Part shown: in pieces, positions 17,074 through 25,688 of the stretch
Layout of the letters: every line of letters starts with the position of its first letter
Position numbering within the stretch: the first letter of the stretch is position 1
DNA from: Sphingobium nicotianae
GTDB taxonomy: Bacteria > Pseudomonadota > Alphaproteobacteria > Sphingomonadales > Sphingomonadaceae
Direction: 5' to 3'
Assembly: GCF_018603885.1 (NCBI RefSeq)
Contig: NZ_JAHGAW010000006.1
Location: forward strand, 186,001 to 250,000
DNA length: 64,000 nucleotides
Made by a program: the position numbers and the translations under genes
Notes under the pieces: model-generated
Databases searched by the model: none
The model's input: the letters and a program-made list of their open reading frames with translations, nothing else
Told to the model about the DNA's origin: nothing

Positions 17074-18573
17074 ATGAACGCTCCCTACAGCCCCGGGCTG
17101 CTCGACCAATTGCAGCTGCGCTATGCCAAGGGACCAGTGAAGATGCTGATCGGCGGCGACTGGGTCGAGGCGGCGTCGGGCGAGACGTTCGAGACGCTCA
17201 ATCCCTCGACCGGCGCGCTGATCGCCCATGTCGCGAGCGCCGGCGAGGCGGACGTGGACCGCGCGGTGGCGGCGGCGCGCAAGGCGTTCGAGGGGCCGTG
17301 GTCCAAGGTGAAGCCGGACGAGCGCACGCGCCTGCTGCTCAGGCTCGCCGAGCTGATCGAGGCCAATGCCGACGAGCTGGCGCTGCTGGAGACGCTGGAC
17401 GTGGGGCGGCCAATCCAGTTCTCGCGCATGATCGACGTGCAGGGCGCGATCGGCCAGCTGCGCTACAATGCCGGCTGGGCGAGCAAGATCGCGGGCGAGA
17501 CGGCCGAGATCAGCGCGCCGGGCGAGTGGCTGAACTATATCCTGCGCGAGCCGGTCGGCGTTTGCGCGCAGATCGTGCCGTGGAACTTCCCGCTGGTGAT
17601 GGCGATGGGCAAGCTGGCGCCGGCGCTGGCGGCAGGCTGCACGATCGTCCTCAAGCCCGCCGAGCAGACCCCGCTCTCGACCCTGCGGATCGGCGAGCTG
17701 GTACTGGAGGCGGGCATTCCCGAGGGCGTGGTCAACATCGTCAGCGGGCTCGGTCGGACGGCGGGCGCGGCGCTGGCGGCGCATCGCGATGTCGACAAGG
17801 TGGCTTTCACCGGCTCGACCGTGACCGGCAAGGCGATCATCGAGGCGAGCAAGACCAACTTCAAGCGGGTGCAGCTGGAACTGGGCGGCAAGTCGCCGAC
17901 CTACATCTTCGCCGATGCCGATCTCTCCAAGGCGATCCCCGCCGCGGCGATGGGCATCTTCTTCAACGCGGGGCAGGTCTGTGCGGCGGGCTCGCGGCTG
18001 TTCGTGCATGAGAAGGTGGCCGACCAGGTGCTCGAAGGCGTGGTCAATATGGCCAGGGGCATGAAGGTTGGCCAGACCCTGGAGGCGGACACGATGATTG
18101 GCCCACTGGTGAGCGCGACGCAGCTGGAGCGCGTAACCGGCTACATCGCCTCGGGCCGCGAGCAGGGCGCGAGCGTGCTCGTCGGCGGCGAGACGATCGG
18201 CGATCAGGGCTACTTCGTGCAGCCGACCGTGCTGCTCGACACCAGGCCCGAGATGCGGGTGCGGGCGGAGGAGATATTCGGTCCGGTGCTGTGCGCGATG
18301 CGCTTCGGCGACGACGATGATGTCGACGCGCTGGCCGGGCGCGGCAACGAGACCGAGTTCGGCCTCTCGGCATCGATCTACACGCAGAACATCACCACCG
18401 CGCACCGGCTGGCGCGGCGGCTCAAGGCGGGCACGGTGCGCATCAACGGATCGGGCGGCGTCGATCCCGCCCTGCCGCTCGGCGGCTTCAAGGCCTCGGG
18501 CTGGGGCCGCGAGAACGGCAAGGCGGGGATCGAGGCCTATACCGAGCTCAAGGCCGTGAGCGTGGCACTCTGA
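17074..18573 (+). CDS. NAD-dependent aldehyde dehydrogenase
   Basis: A 499-residue enzyme of the classical ALDH1/2-like group. It has the VPWNFPLVM signature, Glu269 in LELGGKSPTY, catalytic Cys303 in NAGQVCAAGSR, and EIFGPVL near the C-terminus. ATG 17074 has AAAGGA ten bases upstream. It should oxidise the aldehyde made by the adjacent GMC enzymes, or the aryl aldehyde after stilbene cleavage. It leads a rightward unit with a MarR regulator and a double NTF2 gene; its stop overlaps the MarR start by one base (TGATG). Confidence 0.93.
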   Translation: MNAPYSPGLLDQLQLRYAKGPVKMLIGGDWVEAASGETFETLNPSTGALIAHVASAGEADVDRAVAAARKAFEGPWSKVKPDERTRLLLRLAELIEANADELALLETLDVGRPIQFSRMIDVQGAIGQLRYNAGWASKIAGETAEISAPGEWLNYILREPVGVCAQIVPWNFPLVMAMGKLAPALAAGCTIVLKPAEQTPLSTLRIGELVLEAGIPEGVVNIVSGLGRTAGAALAAHRDVDKVAFTGSTVTGKAIIEASKTNFKRVQLELGGKSPTYIFADADLSKAIPAAAMGIFFNAGQVCAAGSRLFVHEKVADQVLEGVVNMARGMKVGQTLEADTMIGPLVSATQLERVTGYIASGREQGASVLVGGETIGDQGYFVQPTVLLDTRPEMRVRAEEIFGPVLCAMRFGDDDDVDALAGRGNETEFGLSASIYTQNITTAHRLARRLKAGTVRINGSGGVDPALPLGGFKASGWGRENGKAGIEAYTELKAVSVAL

Positions 18574-19121
18574 TGGCAAGCCGGGGAGCGGGCCGTCCGC
18601 CGGCGCAGGAGGTGACGGCACTCGAGACCGCCGGACCGCTGGAGGATGCCTGGAAGATTTTCGACGCGCGGCACATGCCCTACCGTGTGCTGATGCTCGG
18701 CAAGATGCTTGATCGACTCTCGGTCCAGCATGTGCGCGATCTGGGCGGCATCTCGCTCGCCGAGTGGCGGGTGCTGGCGCATCTTGCGGTCATGGGGCCG
18801 AAGAGCGCGAGCGAGGTCTCGGCGGCGGCGCTTGTCGACCGGGCCGAGGTCAGCCGGGCGGTGCGGATGCTGGAGGAGGGCGGCTATGTCGTGCGCGAGG
18901 ACAATCCGCGCAACCGCAAGAGCAACCTGCTTGTCCTGACCGACGCCGGCAAGACGATCTACGAGCGGGTCCACAAGGAAAGGCGCCTCTTCTTCGATAC
19001 ACTGACGGCGGACTTCGGGCCCGACGACCTGGGGCTGCTGGACAACCTGCTGCTGCGCATGGCGCGGCAGGCGGACCGGCTCCTGCTGGACGGCTTCGCG
19101 ACGACCGGCAAGGCGCCATGA
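18573..19121 (+). CDS. MarR-family transcriptional regulator
   Basis: A 182-residue single-domain MarR protein. The winged helix covers about residues 60-135, with recognition-helix region ALVDRAEVSRAVRMLEEGG and wing DNPRNRKSNLLVLTDAG. It lies between an aldehyde dehydrogenase and a double NTF2 gene, overlapping both by 1-4 bases, so it is co-translated with enzymes of the pathway. It could bind operator copy 4 upstream of its own unit, giving autoregulation. A second, fused MarR protein sits at 1454; how the two divide the four operator copies is unknown. Confidence 0.92.
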   Translation: MASRGAGRPPAQEVTALETAGPLEDAWKIFDARHMPYRVLMLGKMLDRLSVQHVRDLGGISLAEWRVLAHLAVMGPKSASEVSAAALVDRAEVSRAVRMLEEGGYVVREDNPRNRKSNLLVLTDAGKTIYERVHKERRLFFDTLTADFGPDDLGLLDNLLLRMARQADRLLLDGFATTGKAP

Positions 19122-19927
19122 ATTACGATGACTATATCGCGGCGTTCAATCAGGGCGACGACGCGGCGCTGGTCGAGACCTGGTTCGCGCCCGATTGCGT
19201 CATGTATTCGAGTTCGCGGGTCAGCCGGGGGCGGGCGGAATTGCTGGCCTTCCTGCGTTGGGCGCATGACGGCGTGCGCGAGGTGGTGCGGCCGCGGCAG
19301 GTGATGAACCATGGCGACCGGCTGTTCGTCGATGTCGACATGGACTTCGTCTGCACCGCGCCCCGGCCGGACTTCCCCTTCGTGCCGCTGCTGCCCGGTG
19401 ACATCGTCACGGTACGCTTCTTCGTCACCTATGCGCTCGACGGGAATGGCCTGATCAAGGAGCTCTGCTCGATGACCTGGCCGGCCGAGCAGGGCGTCAT
19501 CAAGGCGCCGATGCTCTCGGGCCATGCCGGCGGCCGCGCTTCCTACCATGCCTATGCCGCCGCGTTCAGCGCGGGCGACATGGAGCGCGCCGGACGCTTC
19601 TACACCGACGACTGCACGCTGCGCCTCTCATCCATGCCGCCGATCATCGGCAAACAGGCGATCTGCGACTTCTACCGCACGATGTTCCGCTCGGTGCGCG
19701 AGCATCTGACGATCCACAGCCTGGTCATGGACGATCATGGAATCGCGGTGGATTGCACCAGCACCTTCACGGCGCAGCAGGACGCGCCCGATTTCGTGGT
19801 GGCGCCGCTCAAGGCCGGCGAGTCGGTCGCGGTTCGGGTGTTCGTGATCTATGGTCTGCGAGACGGCCGGATCTGCAAGATCGATGTGGCACGGGCCGGA
19901 GAGCCCAAGCGGGAAGGGTCTCAGTAA
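19118..19927 (+). CDS. Two fused NTF2/SnoaL-like domains
   Basis: A 269-residue protein made of two NTF2-fold repeats. Domain 1, about residues 1-125, starts MNYDDYIAAFNQGDD and carries RPDF-x3-PLLPGD. Domain 2, about 140-260, carries YAAAFSAGDMERAGRFYTDD, AICDFYRTMFRSVREH and APDF-x4-PLKAGE. Both keep the PDF motif of the subgroup, but domain 1 lacks the DFYR helix (it has LAFLRWAHD), so the halves may differ in activity. NTF2 enzymes normally dimerise, so this is again a covalently joined pair, as with the MarR-MarR gene at 1454. It overlaps the MarR stop as ATGA. Confidence 0.87.
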   Translation: MNYDDYIAAFNQGDDAALVETWFAPDCVMYSSSRVSRGRAELLAFLRWAHDGVREVVRPRQVMNHGDRLFVDVDMDFVCTAPRPDFPFVPLLPGDIVTVRFFVTYALDGNGLIKELCSMTWPAEQGVIKAPMLSGHAGGRASYHAYAAAFSAGDMERAGRFYTDDCTLRLSSMPPIIGKQAICDFYRTMFRSVREHLTIHSLVMDDHGIAVDCTSTFTAQQDAPDFVVAPLKAGESVAVRVFVIYGLRDGRICKIDVARAGEPKREGSQ

Positions 19928-20079
19928 GCTGGCGGGTCGCTCGCCGGGAAGGATTCGTCCGAGGCTTCGTCGACCTTCTCCCATTTGCGGACTGGCTTGT
20001 CCTTCATCGCATCCGGACCGGCATCGCGGACCTCGGGCGTGGGATGGGGCTTGGGCTGCTTTTCGTCCTTTGCCGTCAT
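19921..20079 (-). CDS. Small acidic protein with FPASDPPAY tail
   Basis: A 52-residue charged protein, Lys/Pro/Glu-rich, ending DEASDESFPASDPPAY. A closely similar tail is common in small proteobacterial proteins of unknown function. ATG 20079 has GGAGAAG upstream. Its last seven bases overlap the end of the double NTF2 gene in convergent orientation. No domain or membrane segment is visible. Confidence 0.7.
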   Translation of the reverse strand: MTAKDEKQPKPHPTPEVRDAGPDAMKDKPVRKWEKVDEASDESFPASDPPAY

Positions 20080-20344
20080 GGCGCTTCTCCGTTGCAGGCC
20101 ATGATCCTGCCACTGTACCGCGCGCCGCACCAGCGCGTTTTGCCCGGAGCGGTGATCGAGACAATCGATCAGACGGCGTAATATTCTTGCGAAGTTCACG
20201 AAGGTCACGGGAAAAATAAAATTTTTTCGGCAGGTGGACGGCGCATTTCCGCCGTCATCATCGAGAAAAACGATTACAGAGCTGAGAAAGAACCGGGCGG
20301 TCATGACATGATCCCGGCGATGTAGGACAGCGATTTCGGAAGGC

Positions 20345-21733
20345 TCACTCGCCCAGCGTGGCATAGGCGATGACGCCCGCCAGAACTGCGAAGACGGCCG
20401 CGACGATGGCGGCGAACTGGAAGGCGCCGAGCAGGGCGCCGTCGGCCGCCGCGATGACGGCGCCGGCCAGCGCGGTCGCGATCAGGCCGCCGGTGCGCGC
20501 GATCGCGCTGTTGAAGCCGGACGCGGTGCCGGTGTGACGATCATCGACCGATGAGAGCACGGCGGTGGTCAGCGGGGCCACGGCGCCGGCCATGCCCAGC
20601 GCGATGATCGCCATGCCGGGAAAGATGCTGGTCCAGTAGCTGGCCTGCGGATCGGCGCGGGTCAGCAGGGCGAAGCCGAGGCCCGTGACGATCGGGCCGA
20701 GGGTCAGTGGCCAGCGCGAGCCGATCTTGCCGGTGAGACGGCCGGCGAGACGCGAGGCCGCGCCGATCACCACCGAGAAGGGCAGCAGCGCGAAGCCGGC
20801 TTGCGTGGGGCTGTAGCCCCCGCCGACGATCAGCAGATAGGGCAGCAGGACGAGCAGGCCGCCGAGCGCGCCATAGAGGAAGAAGGTGAGGAGGCTGAGG
20901 CCAACAAAGGGGCGGGAGGCGAACAGGATGAGCGGCATCATGGCGCGATTACCCAGATGCCGCTCGGTCAGGATGAAGCCGAGCAGGAGCGCCAGCCCGA
21001 TGCCAAGGCCGAACCAGATCTGGAGAGAGGCGCCATGATGGCTCGACCAGAGGGTGAGCGCCCAGGTCAGCGCGCCGAGGCCGGCGGTCGCGAGCAGGGC
21101 GCCACGCCAGTCGAGCGCTTCCTTCCCCTCGGCGCTTTCCGCCACGTAGCGGCCGGCGATGATGACGGCGAGGAGCGCGACGGGGATGTTCAGATAGAAG
21201 ATGGCGCGCCAGCCGACCGTATCAACCAGCCAGCCGCCGAGCGGCGGGCCGATGGCGCTGGCGATCGCACCGGCCGCCGCCCATGTGCCGACCGCGCGCC
21301 CCCGCGCCTCTCCCTCGAAGGAGCTGCCGAGAATGCCGAGGCTGTTGGGCATCAGCAGCGCGGCGCCCGCGCCTTGCAGTACGCGGCAGGCGAAGAGCAT
21401 CTCCAGGCTGGCGGTGAGCGCGCAGCCGATCGAGGCAAGGGTGAAGATCGCGATGCCCAGGATCAGCATCCGGCGCCGGCCATAATGATCGCCCGCCGCG
21501 CCGCCGAGCAGCAGCAGGGCGGAGAGGGGCAGCAGATAGGCGTTGATCGTCCAGGGAAGCTCGGCCGCGCCGCCGCCCAGATCGCGCCCGATGGCGGGCA
21601 GGGCGACGTTGGTCACGGAACCGTCGATGAAGGCGAGGCTGGAAGCCAGCATGGTCGCGGCGATCGTCCAGCCGGGATGGGCGATCGATTTCGGGTTGTC
21701 CGCTGGAGAATCGGTATCGCTCAAGGATTGCAT
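20345..21733 (-). CDS. DHA2-type MFS multidrug exporter
   Basis: A protein of about 462 residues with many hydrophobic helices, of the EmrB/QacA type. Helix 1 is followed by DGSVTNVALPAIGRDL, the DHA2 signature, and GAAGDHYGRRRMLILG is the loop 2-3 motif. The GPPLGGWLVDTVGWRAIFYLN stretch is motif C with the following loop. It should export drugs or toxic hydrophobic compounds with protons. No partner adaptor (EmrA) is adjacent. ATG 21733 is preferred because the MFS core starts soon after; the frame is open for 84 more bases upstream. Confidence 0.9.
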   Translation of the reverse strand: MQSLSDTDSPADNPKSIAHPGWTIAATMLASSLAFIDGSVTNVALPAIGRDLGGGAAELPWTINAYLLPLSALLLLGGAAGDHYGRRRMLILGIAIFTLASIGCALTASLEMLFACRVLQGAGAALLMPNSLGILGSSFEGEARGRAVGTWAAAGAIASAIGPPLGGWLVDTVGWRAIFYLNIPVALLAVIIAGRYVAESAEGKEALDWRGALLATAGLGALTWALTLWSSHHGASLQIWFGLGIGLALLLGFILTERHLGNRAMMPLILFASRPFVGLSLLTFFLYGALGGLLVLLPYLLIVGGGYSPTQAGFALLPFSVVIGAASRLAGRLTGKIGSRWPLTLGPIVTGLGFALLTRADPQASYWTSIFPGMAIIALGMAGAVAPLTTAVLSSVDDRHTGTASGFNSAIARTGGLIATALAGAVIAAADGALLGAFQFAAIVAAVFAVLAGVIAYATLGE

Positions 21734-22228
21734 CCCATGGAGACGGCCGGAATAGACAGGGGGACCTGGAAAATAAATGGCCAGCGATGGCAGCAACGGG
21801 CGGGATCGGGACGTCAATTTGGCCCTCTCACGCGAAAGCGGAAAAGGGCTAGAAAAGGCAATGTCGGAAATGTCGTGGTGTCCGGACGGTCTGTTTCAGA
21901 ATGAGGAGACGAGGCATAACCCGTTGAAGGTCAATCGGCTTAGCGGCCGGGAGGCTGGCCTGCCGTCGGGTCAAAAAGGCCCGCTGACTCATATCGGGAC
22001 AAGTGGTCAAAATGCGTCATAAAGAGCGGGGCGCGGCCCGCCTTTTCTGTTGACTTCACCGGTGCGACGGGGACACAAGGCGTCGTCGAAACAAAACAAT
22101 ATTGCTTCAGAAAGCCGCCAAGGCTTCGAAGCTTTCGCGAGGGTCGCACCTATGTCAAGCATGTACGGGACATGACGTTCACGTCAACGGAACCTATAAG
22201 CCGTCCTTCGTCCAAGGGATGATCCGCC
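21734..22228. other. Intergenic stretch upstream of the winged-helix pair
   Basis: No convincing gene. At 22041-22053 lies CCTTTTCTGTTGA, found again at 22969-22981 just before the second winged-helix gene, so it may be a shared promoter or regulator site. Confidence 0.45.
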
Positions 22229-22687
22229 ATGCGGCGCGATCCCGGCGACGGCTATCGTGTTTCTCCTGACATCGGGAAATCGAACGTGACATTCGGAGCG
22301 AATGACTTCGCGCGCGCGGCGCGTGACGACGCCGACAACGCGCGCGTCGAGGCGGCGAATGCGAAGCTCGAGACCAAGGCCCAGCGCCTGCTCGACCTGA
22401 CCAAGCGACGCGACACCTACTTCCGGCAGTCGATCATGGCTGACAGGACGATGGCCGTCATGTTATCTTTGTTCCTTGCCGAGTTGAAAGCGGTACCGCT
22501 CACGGAAGCGACACTCGCGCTTATCAATCTGCTGGAAGACGACGAAGGAAGAGGCGTCGTCGAATCCCTCATACATGCGGGGCTGGTCGTCGTTACCGGA
22601 GCAAATCCGGATCGGCGGACAGTCGGGCTCACGCCGCTCGGATCCGCAAGAATGCGGAGCTTCATCAGCGACTACCCAGACACCTGA
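22229..22687 (+). CDS. Winged-helix DNA-binding protein, first of a tandem pair
   Basis: A 152-residue protein whose C-terminal half fits a MarR-like winged helix. KRRDTYFRQSIMADRTMAVM begins the domain, AVMLSLFLAELKAVPLTE follows, then a recognition region, and NPDRRTVGLTPLGSARM is the wing and end. It resembles the short winged-helix proteins common in sphingomonads. The paralogue at 23000 shares the wing region almost exactly, down to the nucleotides, so the pair arose by duplication. Target and ligand are unknown. The ATG is preceded by AAGGGA about twelve bases upstream. Confidence 0.8.
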   Translation: MRRDPGDGYRVSPDIGKSNVTFGANDFARAARDDADNARVEAANAKLETKAQRLLDLTKRRDTYFRQSIMADRTMAVMLSLFLAELKAVPLTEATLALINLLEDDEGRGVVESLIHAGLVVVTGANPDRRTVGLTPLGSARMRSFISDYPDT

Positions 22688-22999
22688 TGAGCTTCGCGGG
22701 CCAGCGTGCGCCGATCACCGCCGTCCTCCCAGAACCCACGCGGCAGGACGGACTCCACGACGATCGACGTGCGCTGGCCCACCCCACTTTCCCTGGGCGC
22801 CCCCAGGACCGATTGGCGAGTTTTCCGCACTCATGATTTTCAGATGGATGAACGTCTTTGTCCGGTAGTTACGGGACATGCAAAGCCGTGAGGTTGCGTT
22901 TATCCGGGCATCAACAGGACAGGGAATGTGCCGGACGAGTGCGGAGCCACGCTTTCGCACGAGGACGGCCTTTTCTGTTGAAAACAAAGGTTCTTTGAC
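22688..22999. other. Spacer between the duplicated winged-helix genes
   Basis: No gene seen. The first bases after the stop (GAGCTTCGCGGGCC) resemble those after the second copy (CAGCTTCGCAGGTC), so the duplication included 3' flank. CCTTTTCTGTTGA lies at 22969-22981. Confidence 0.45.
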
Positions 23000-23410
23000 A
23001 TGTCGAACGATGCGCAGCGCGGCAAGTCGCCGGCGTTCCATGCCGCAACTCCCGAAACGGGCAGTGCCGGCGCGGGCCCGGAAGTCCGGCTGGAGGCCAA
23101 GGCCACGCGGCTGCACACGCTCAGCCGTCTGCGCGGCAAGCATTTCTTCACGCCTGTCATGGCTGACAGCGCGATGGACGTCATGCTTTCGCTCTTCGTC
23201 GGTGAACTCCAATCCAGCAAGGTGAGCGACACGGCGCTGGCCGTGGGCAATATGCTCAACCGCGAGGAAACGGAGACGATCATCGACAGACTGGTCCAAG
23301 CGGGACTGGCCGTCATCACTGGCCACGAGCCGGATCGACGGACAGTAGGGCTGACGCCCCTCGGGTCCGCAAGGATGCGGAGTTTTGTCAACGACTACCC
23401 GGACGTTTGA
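23000..23410 (+). CDS. Winged-helix DNA-binding protein, second of a tandem pair
   Basis: A 136-residue paralogue of the gene at 22229. The shared core runs from the HFFTPVMADSAMDVMLSLF helix to EPDRRTVGLTPLGSARM and SFVNDYPD, where even codons are largely conserved. The N-terminal 25 residues are unrelated to the first copy. ATG 23000 has AAAGG eight bases upstream. Function is unknown beyond probable DNA binding; pairs like this could form heterodimers. Confidence 0.8.
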   Translation: MSNDAQRGKSPAFHAATPETGSAGAGPEVRLEAKATRLHTLSRLRGKHFFTPVMADSAMDVMLSLFVGELQSSKVSDTALAVGNMLNREETETIIDRLVQAGLAVITGHEPDRRTVGLTPLGSARMRSFVNDYPDV

Positions 23411-23765
23411 CAGCTTCGCAGGTCGGCGCGCCGTTATGCCTTTGTGAACGCCATCCCCCACGCTGGCGATCACGGACCAAAAGGCTGACGGAGCGTCGAC
23501 CACAACCCAAGTCCCGGCTGTGTCGCCACACCCTTCTCCTCCCACGGAAGATGGTGGCGCAGCCGGGCACTTTCCTCCCTATCATCCAAATGTGTCCGGC
23601 ATTTTTCACGCCGACCCGCCAAGCGGCCGCCCGGTGAGCGCCGTTCATCGCCCATTCAAGCGCGCGGCGCTGTTTCGGCGCGATGACTGGATCTGGCAAA
23701 ACGGGCGCACAGGCGCGCGCATCAATCGCTTGGCGACCTCTCCCTGCTTCGCTAAGAGGCTGCGC
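23411..23765. other. Intergenic stretch before bamD
   Basis: An open frame continuous with bamD extends upstream to 23520, but it has low-complexity, non-lipoprotein content and no ribosome site, so I treat it as untranslated. No other feature was recognised. Confidence 0.45.
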
Positions 23766-24551
23766 ATGAACCTGCTCAAGATGCGCCGTCCCGCCCTGCT
23801 GACCGCGGCGCTGATCCCCATCATCCTCGTCGCCGGCTGTTCCAAGAACAAGAATCGGCCGGATACGCAATATGTCGCGCGTGACGTCAGCACGCTTTAT
23901 ATGGCGGGCAAGCAGCGGCTCGACCGCGGCGCCTATGCCGAGGCGGCGATCCTGTTCGACGAGGTCGAGCGCCAGCATCCCTATTCGCCCTGGGCGCGGC
24001 GCGCGCAGCTGATGAGCGCGTTCAGCTATTATGCCTCGCGCGACTACACCAAGTCGATCCAGTCTGCGCAGCGCTTCCTCTCGATCCATCCGGGCAATCG
24101 CGACGCGCCTTATGCTTATTATCTGATCGCGCTCTGCTACTACGAGCAGATCAGCGACGTGACCCGCGACCAGAAGATCACGCTGCAGGCCAATGACGCG
24201 CTCAACGAGCTGGTCCGCCGCTTTCCCGATTCGCGCTATGCCTCGGATGCGCGCCTCAAGCTCGATCTGGTCGCCGACCATCTCGCCGGCAAGGAGATGG
24301 AAGTCGGCCGCTTCTATCAGCGCCGCCGCGAGTGGATCGCCGCCTCGCTGCGCTTCCGCAAGGTGGTCGATGCCTATCAGCGCACCAGCCACACGCCCGA
24401 GGCGCTGGAGCGGCTGGTCGAATGCTATCTCTCGCTCGGTGTCATCGAGGAAGCCAAGCGCGCCGCCGCCGTGCTGGGCGCCAACTATCCGGGATCGGAA
24501 TGGTATGCGCGCAGCTACAAGCTGATGCGCGAGCACGCGCCGGGGGCCTGA
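23766..24551 (+). CDS. bamD: Outer membrane assembly lipoprotein BamD
   Basis: A 261-residue lipoprotein of the BAM complex, which inserts beta-barrel proteins into the outer membrane. The start ATG 23766 gives a short basic N-terminus, a hydrophobic stretch and the lipobox LVAGC. The mature part has TPR helices: LYMAGKQRLDRGAYAEAAILF, the HPYSPWARRAQLMSAFSYY repeat and later ALNELVRRFPDSRYASDARLK. Length agrees with the family. In relatives recN usually follows directly; here a divergent SDR/regulator pair and a 141-base palindrome intervene. Confidence 0.95.
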   Translation: MNLLKMRRPALLTAALIPIILVAGCSKNKNRPDTQYVARDVSTLYMAGKQRLDRGAYAEAAILFDEVERQHPYSPWARRAQLMSAFSYYASRDYTKSIQSAQRFLSIHPGNRDAPYAYYLIALCYYEQISDVTRDQKITLQANDALNELVRRFPDSRYASDARLKLDLVADHLAGKEMEVGRFYQRRREWIAASLRFRKVVDAYQRTSHTPEALERLVECYLSLGVIEEAKRAAAVLGANYPGSEWYARSYKLMREHAPGA

Positions 24552-24552
24552 G

Positions 24553-24693
24553 GGCGGATCGACATTCGGCCCATATCGGCCTGCAAATGTCGCTTTTGCG
24601 CGCTTCCGGTGCTCACGTGCGTTAAGTACGCTGCGCTCCGGGTCACACAAAAACACCATTTTCGGCTCGATCTGGACTAAATGTCGATCCGCC
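24553..24693. repeat. 141-base palindromic element with perfect 14-base ends
   Basis: GGCGGATCGACATT at 24553-24566 and its exact reverse complement at 24680-24693 bound the element. Inner parts are also imperfectly complementary (for example AAATGTCGCTTTTGCGCG against the region ending CACAAAAACACCATTTT), with the centre near 24623. It begins two bases after the bamD stop. A related end, GGATCGACATT, recurs at 56465. A MITE-like or giant terminator hairpin is likely. Confidence 0.7.
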
Positions 24694-24713
24694 TCAGGAG
24701 TATTCCCTCACCA

Positions 24714-24739
24714 GCCGGGGCGACGGCCGCCACCCCGGC
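24714..24739 (-). terminator. Hairpin after the SDR gene
   Basis: GCCGGGG/CCCCGGC stem 11 bases beyond the SDR stop, on the transcript's 3' side. There is no clear T-run, so termination strength is uncertain. Confidence 0.4.
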
Positions 24740-24749
24740 CCGTTTCATC

Positions 24750-25637
24750 TCATCCCGCGAAATAATGCTGGGCTATGTCGGCCAGCAGGTCGATCTGCGT
24801 CGGCTGCCAGCCGAGCAGGTCACGGGTGCGCGCGCTCGACGTCGGCACGTTGATCGCGGCGAAGCGGGTGAACCAGCCGAAATGCGTTTCGGCATCCGCC
24901 GGTGCAACCGACGCGACGGGGAGGCCGAGCCCCTGGCCGATTGCCTCGGCGATCTGGCGGAAGGCGATGCCTTCCTCGGCAACGGCATGATAGGGGCCGT
25001 CGGTCGCGCCGCGTTCCAGGGCGAGGCGATAGACCTTGGCGGCATCGGCGCGGTGCGTCGCCGGCCAGCGGTTCATGCCGTCGCCGATATAGGCGGAGAC
25101 ACCCTTGCTGCGGGCGATGTCGATCAGGATCGGCACGAAGCCGTGATCGCCCGCGCCATGCGTGGAGGGCGGCAGGCGCACGGCCGTCGCCTGGAGCCCT
25201 TGCGCAGCCAGAGCGGCGGCCGCCGCTTCCGAGCGGCGGGGAAAGGCCGATGCGTCGGGAGGCAGATCGGCCTCCGTGGCCAGCCGGCCGTCGGTCAGCA
25301 GCGCGACGCCGGACGTGACCAGAAGCGGGCGATCGCTGCCGACCAGCGCCGAGCCGAGCGCCTCGATCGCGCGGGCATCCTCGGCGCAATTATCGAGGAA
25401 CTTCGAGAAATCATGATTGAAGGCGGTGTGGATGACGCCGTCGGCCGCGCTTGCGCCGCGCTGCAGGATGTCGGGATCGGCGATCGAGCCGCGCAGCACC
25501 TGCGCGCCGGCGGCTTCGAGCGCGGCGGCCGAGGCATCGGAGCGGGCGAGGCCGGTCACGGCATGGCCGGCCGAGAGCAGCTCCCGGACGATGGCCGAGC
25601 CGACGAAGCCGGTCGCGCCGGTAACAAAGATGTTCAT
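24750..25637 (-). CDS. Extended SDR, NAD(P)-dependent epimerase/reductase-like
   Basis: A 295-residue Rossmann protein that begins MNIFVTGATGFVGSAIVREL, the TGxxGxxG motif of extended/atypical SDRs. Later SGVALLTDG and a substrate domain follow; the classical YxxxK is not clear, as in several atypical SDRs, so catalytic class is uncertain. It faces the MmyB-type regulator at 25732 across a 94-base promoter region. Such divergent regulator-SDR pairs are common and imply control by the neighbour. The substrate is unknown. Confidence 0.87.
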   Translation of the reverse strand: MNIFVTGATGFVGSAIVRELLSAGHAVTGLARSDASAAALEAAGAQVLRGSIADPDILQRGASAADGVIHTAFNHDFSKFLDNCAEDARAIEALGSALVGSDRPLLVTSGVALLTDGRLATEADLPPDASAFPRRSEAAAAALAAQGLQATAVRLPPSTHGAGDHGFVPILIDIARSKGVSAYIGDGMNRWPATHRADAAKVYRLALERGATDGPYHAVAEEGIAFRQIAEAIGQGLGLPVASVAPADAETHFGWFTRFAAINVPTSSARTRDLLGWQPTQIDLLADIAQHYFAG

Positions 25638-25688
25638 GGAAAGCTCCTGAGCTTGAGGGGAGGCCGCCTCTTTCTCACGCAGATTTAT

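Noticed and set aside
22040..22060. Fifth copy of the MarR palindrome (TGTTGACTTCACCGGT)
   Set aside because: Only the left arm matches; the right arm and the TTGATT block do not.
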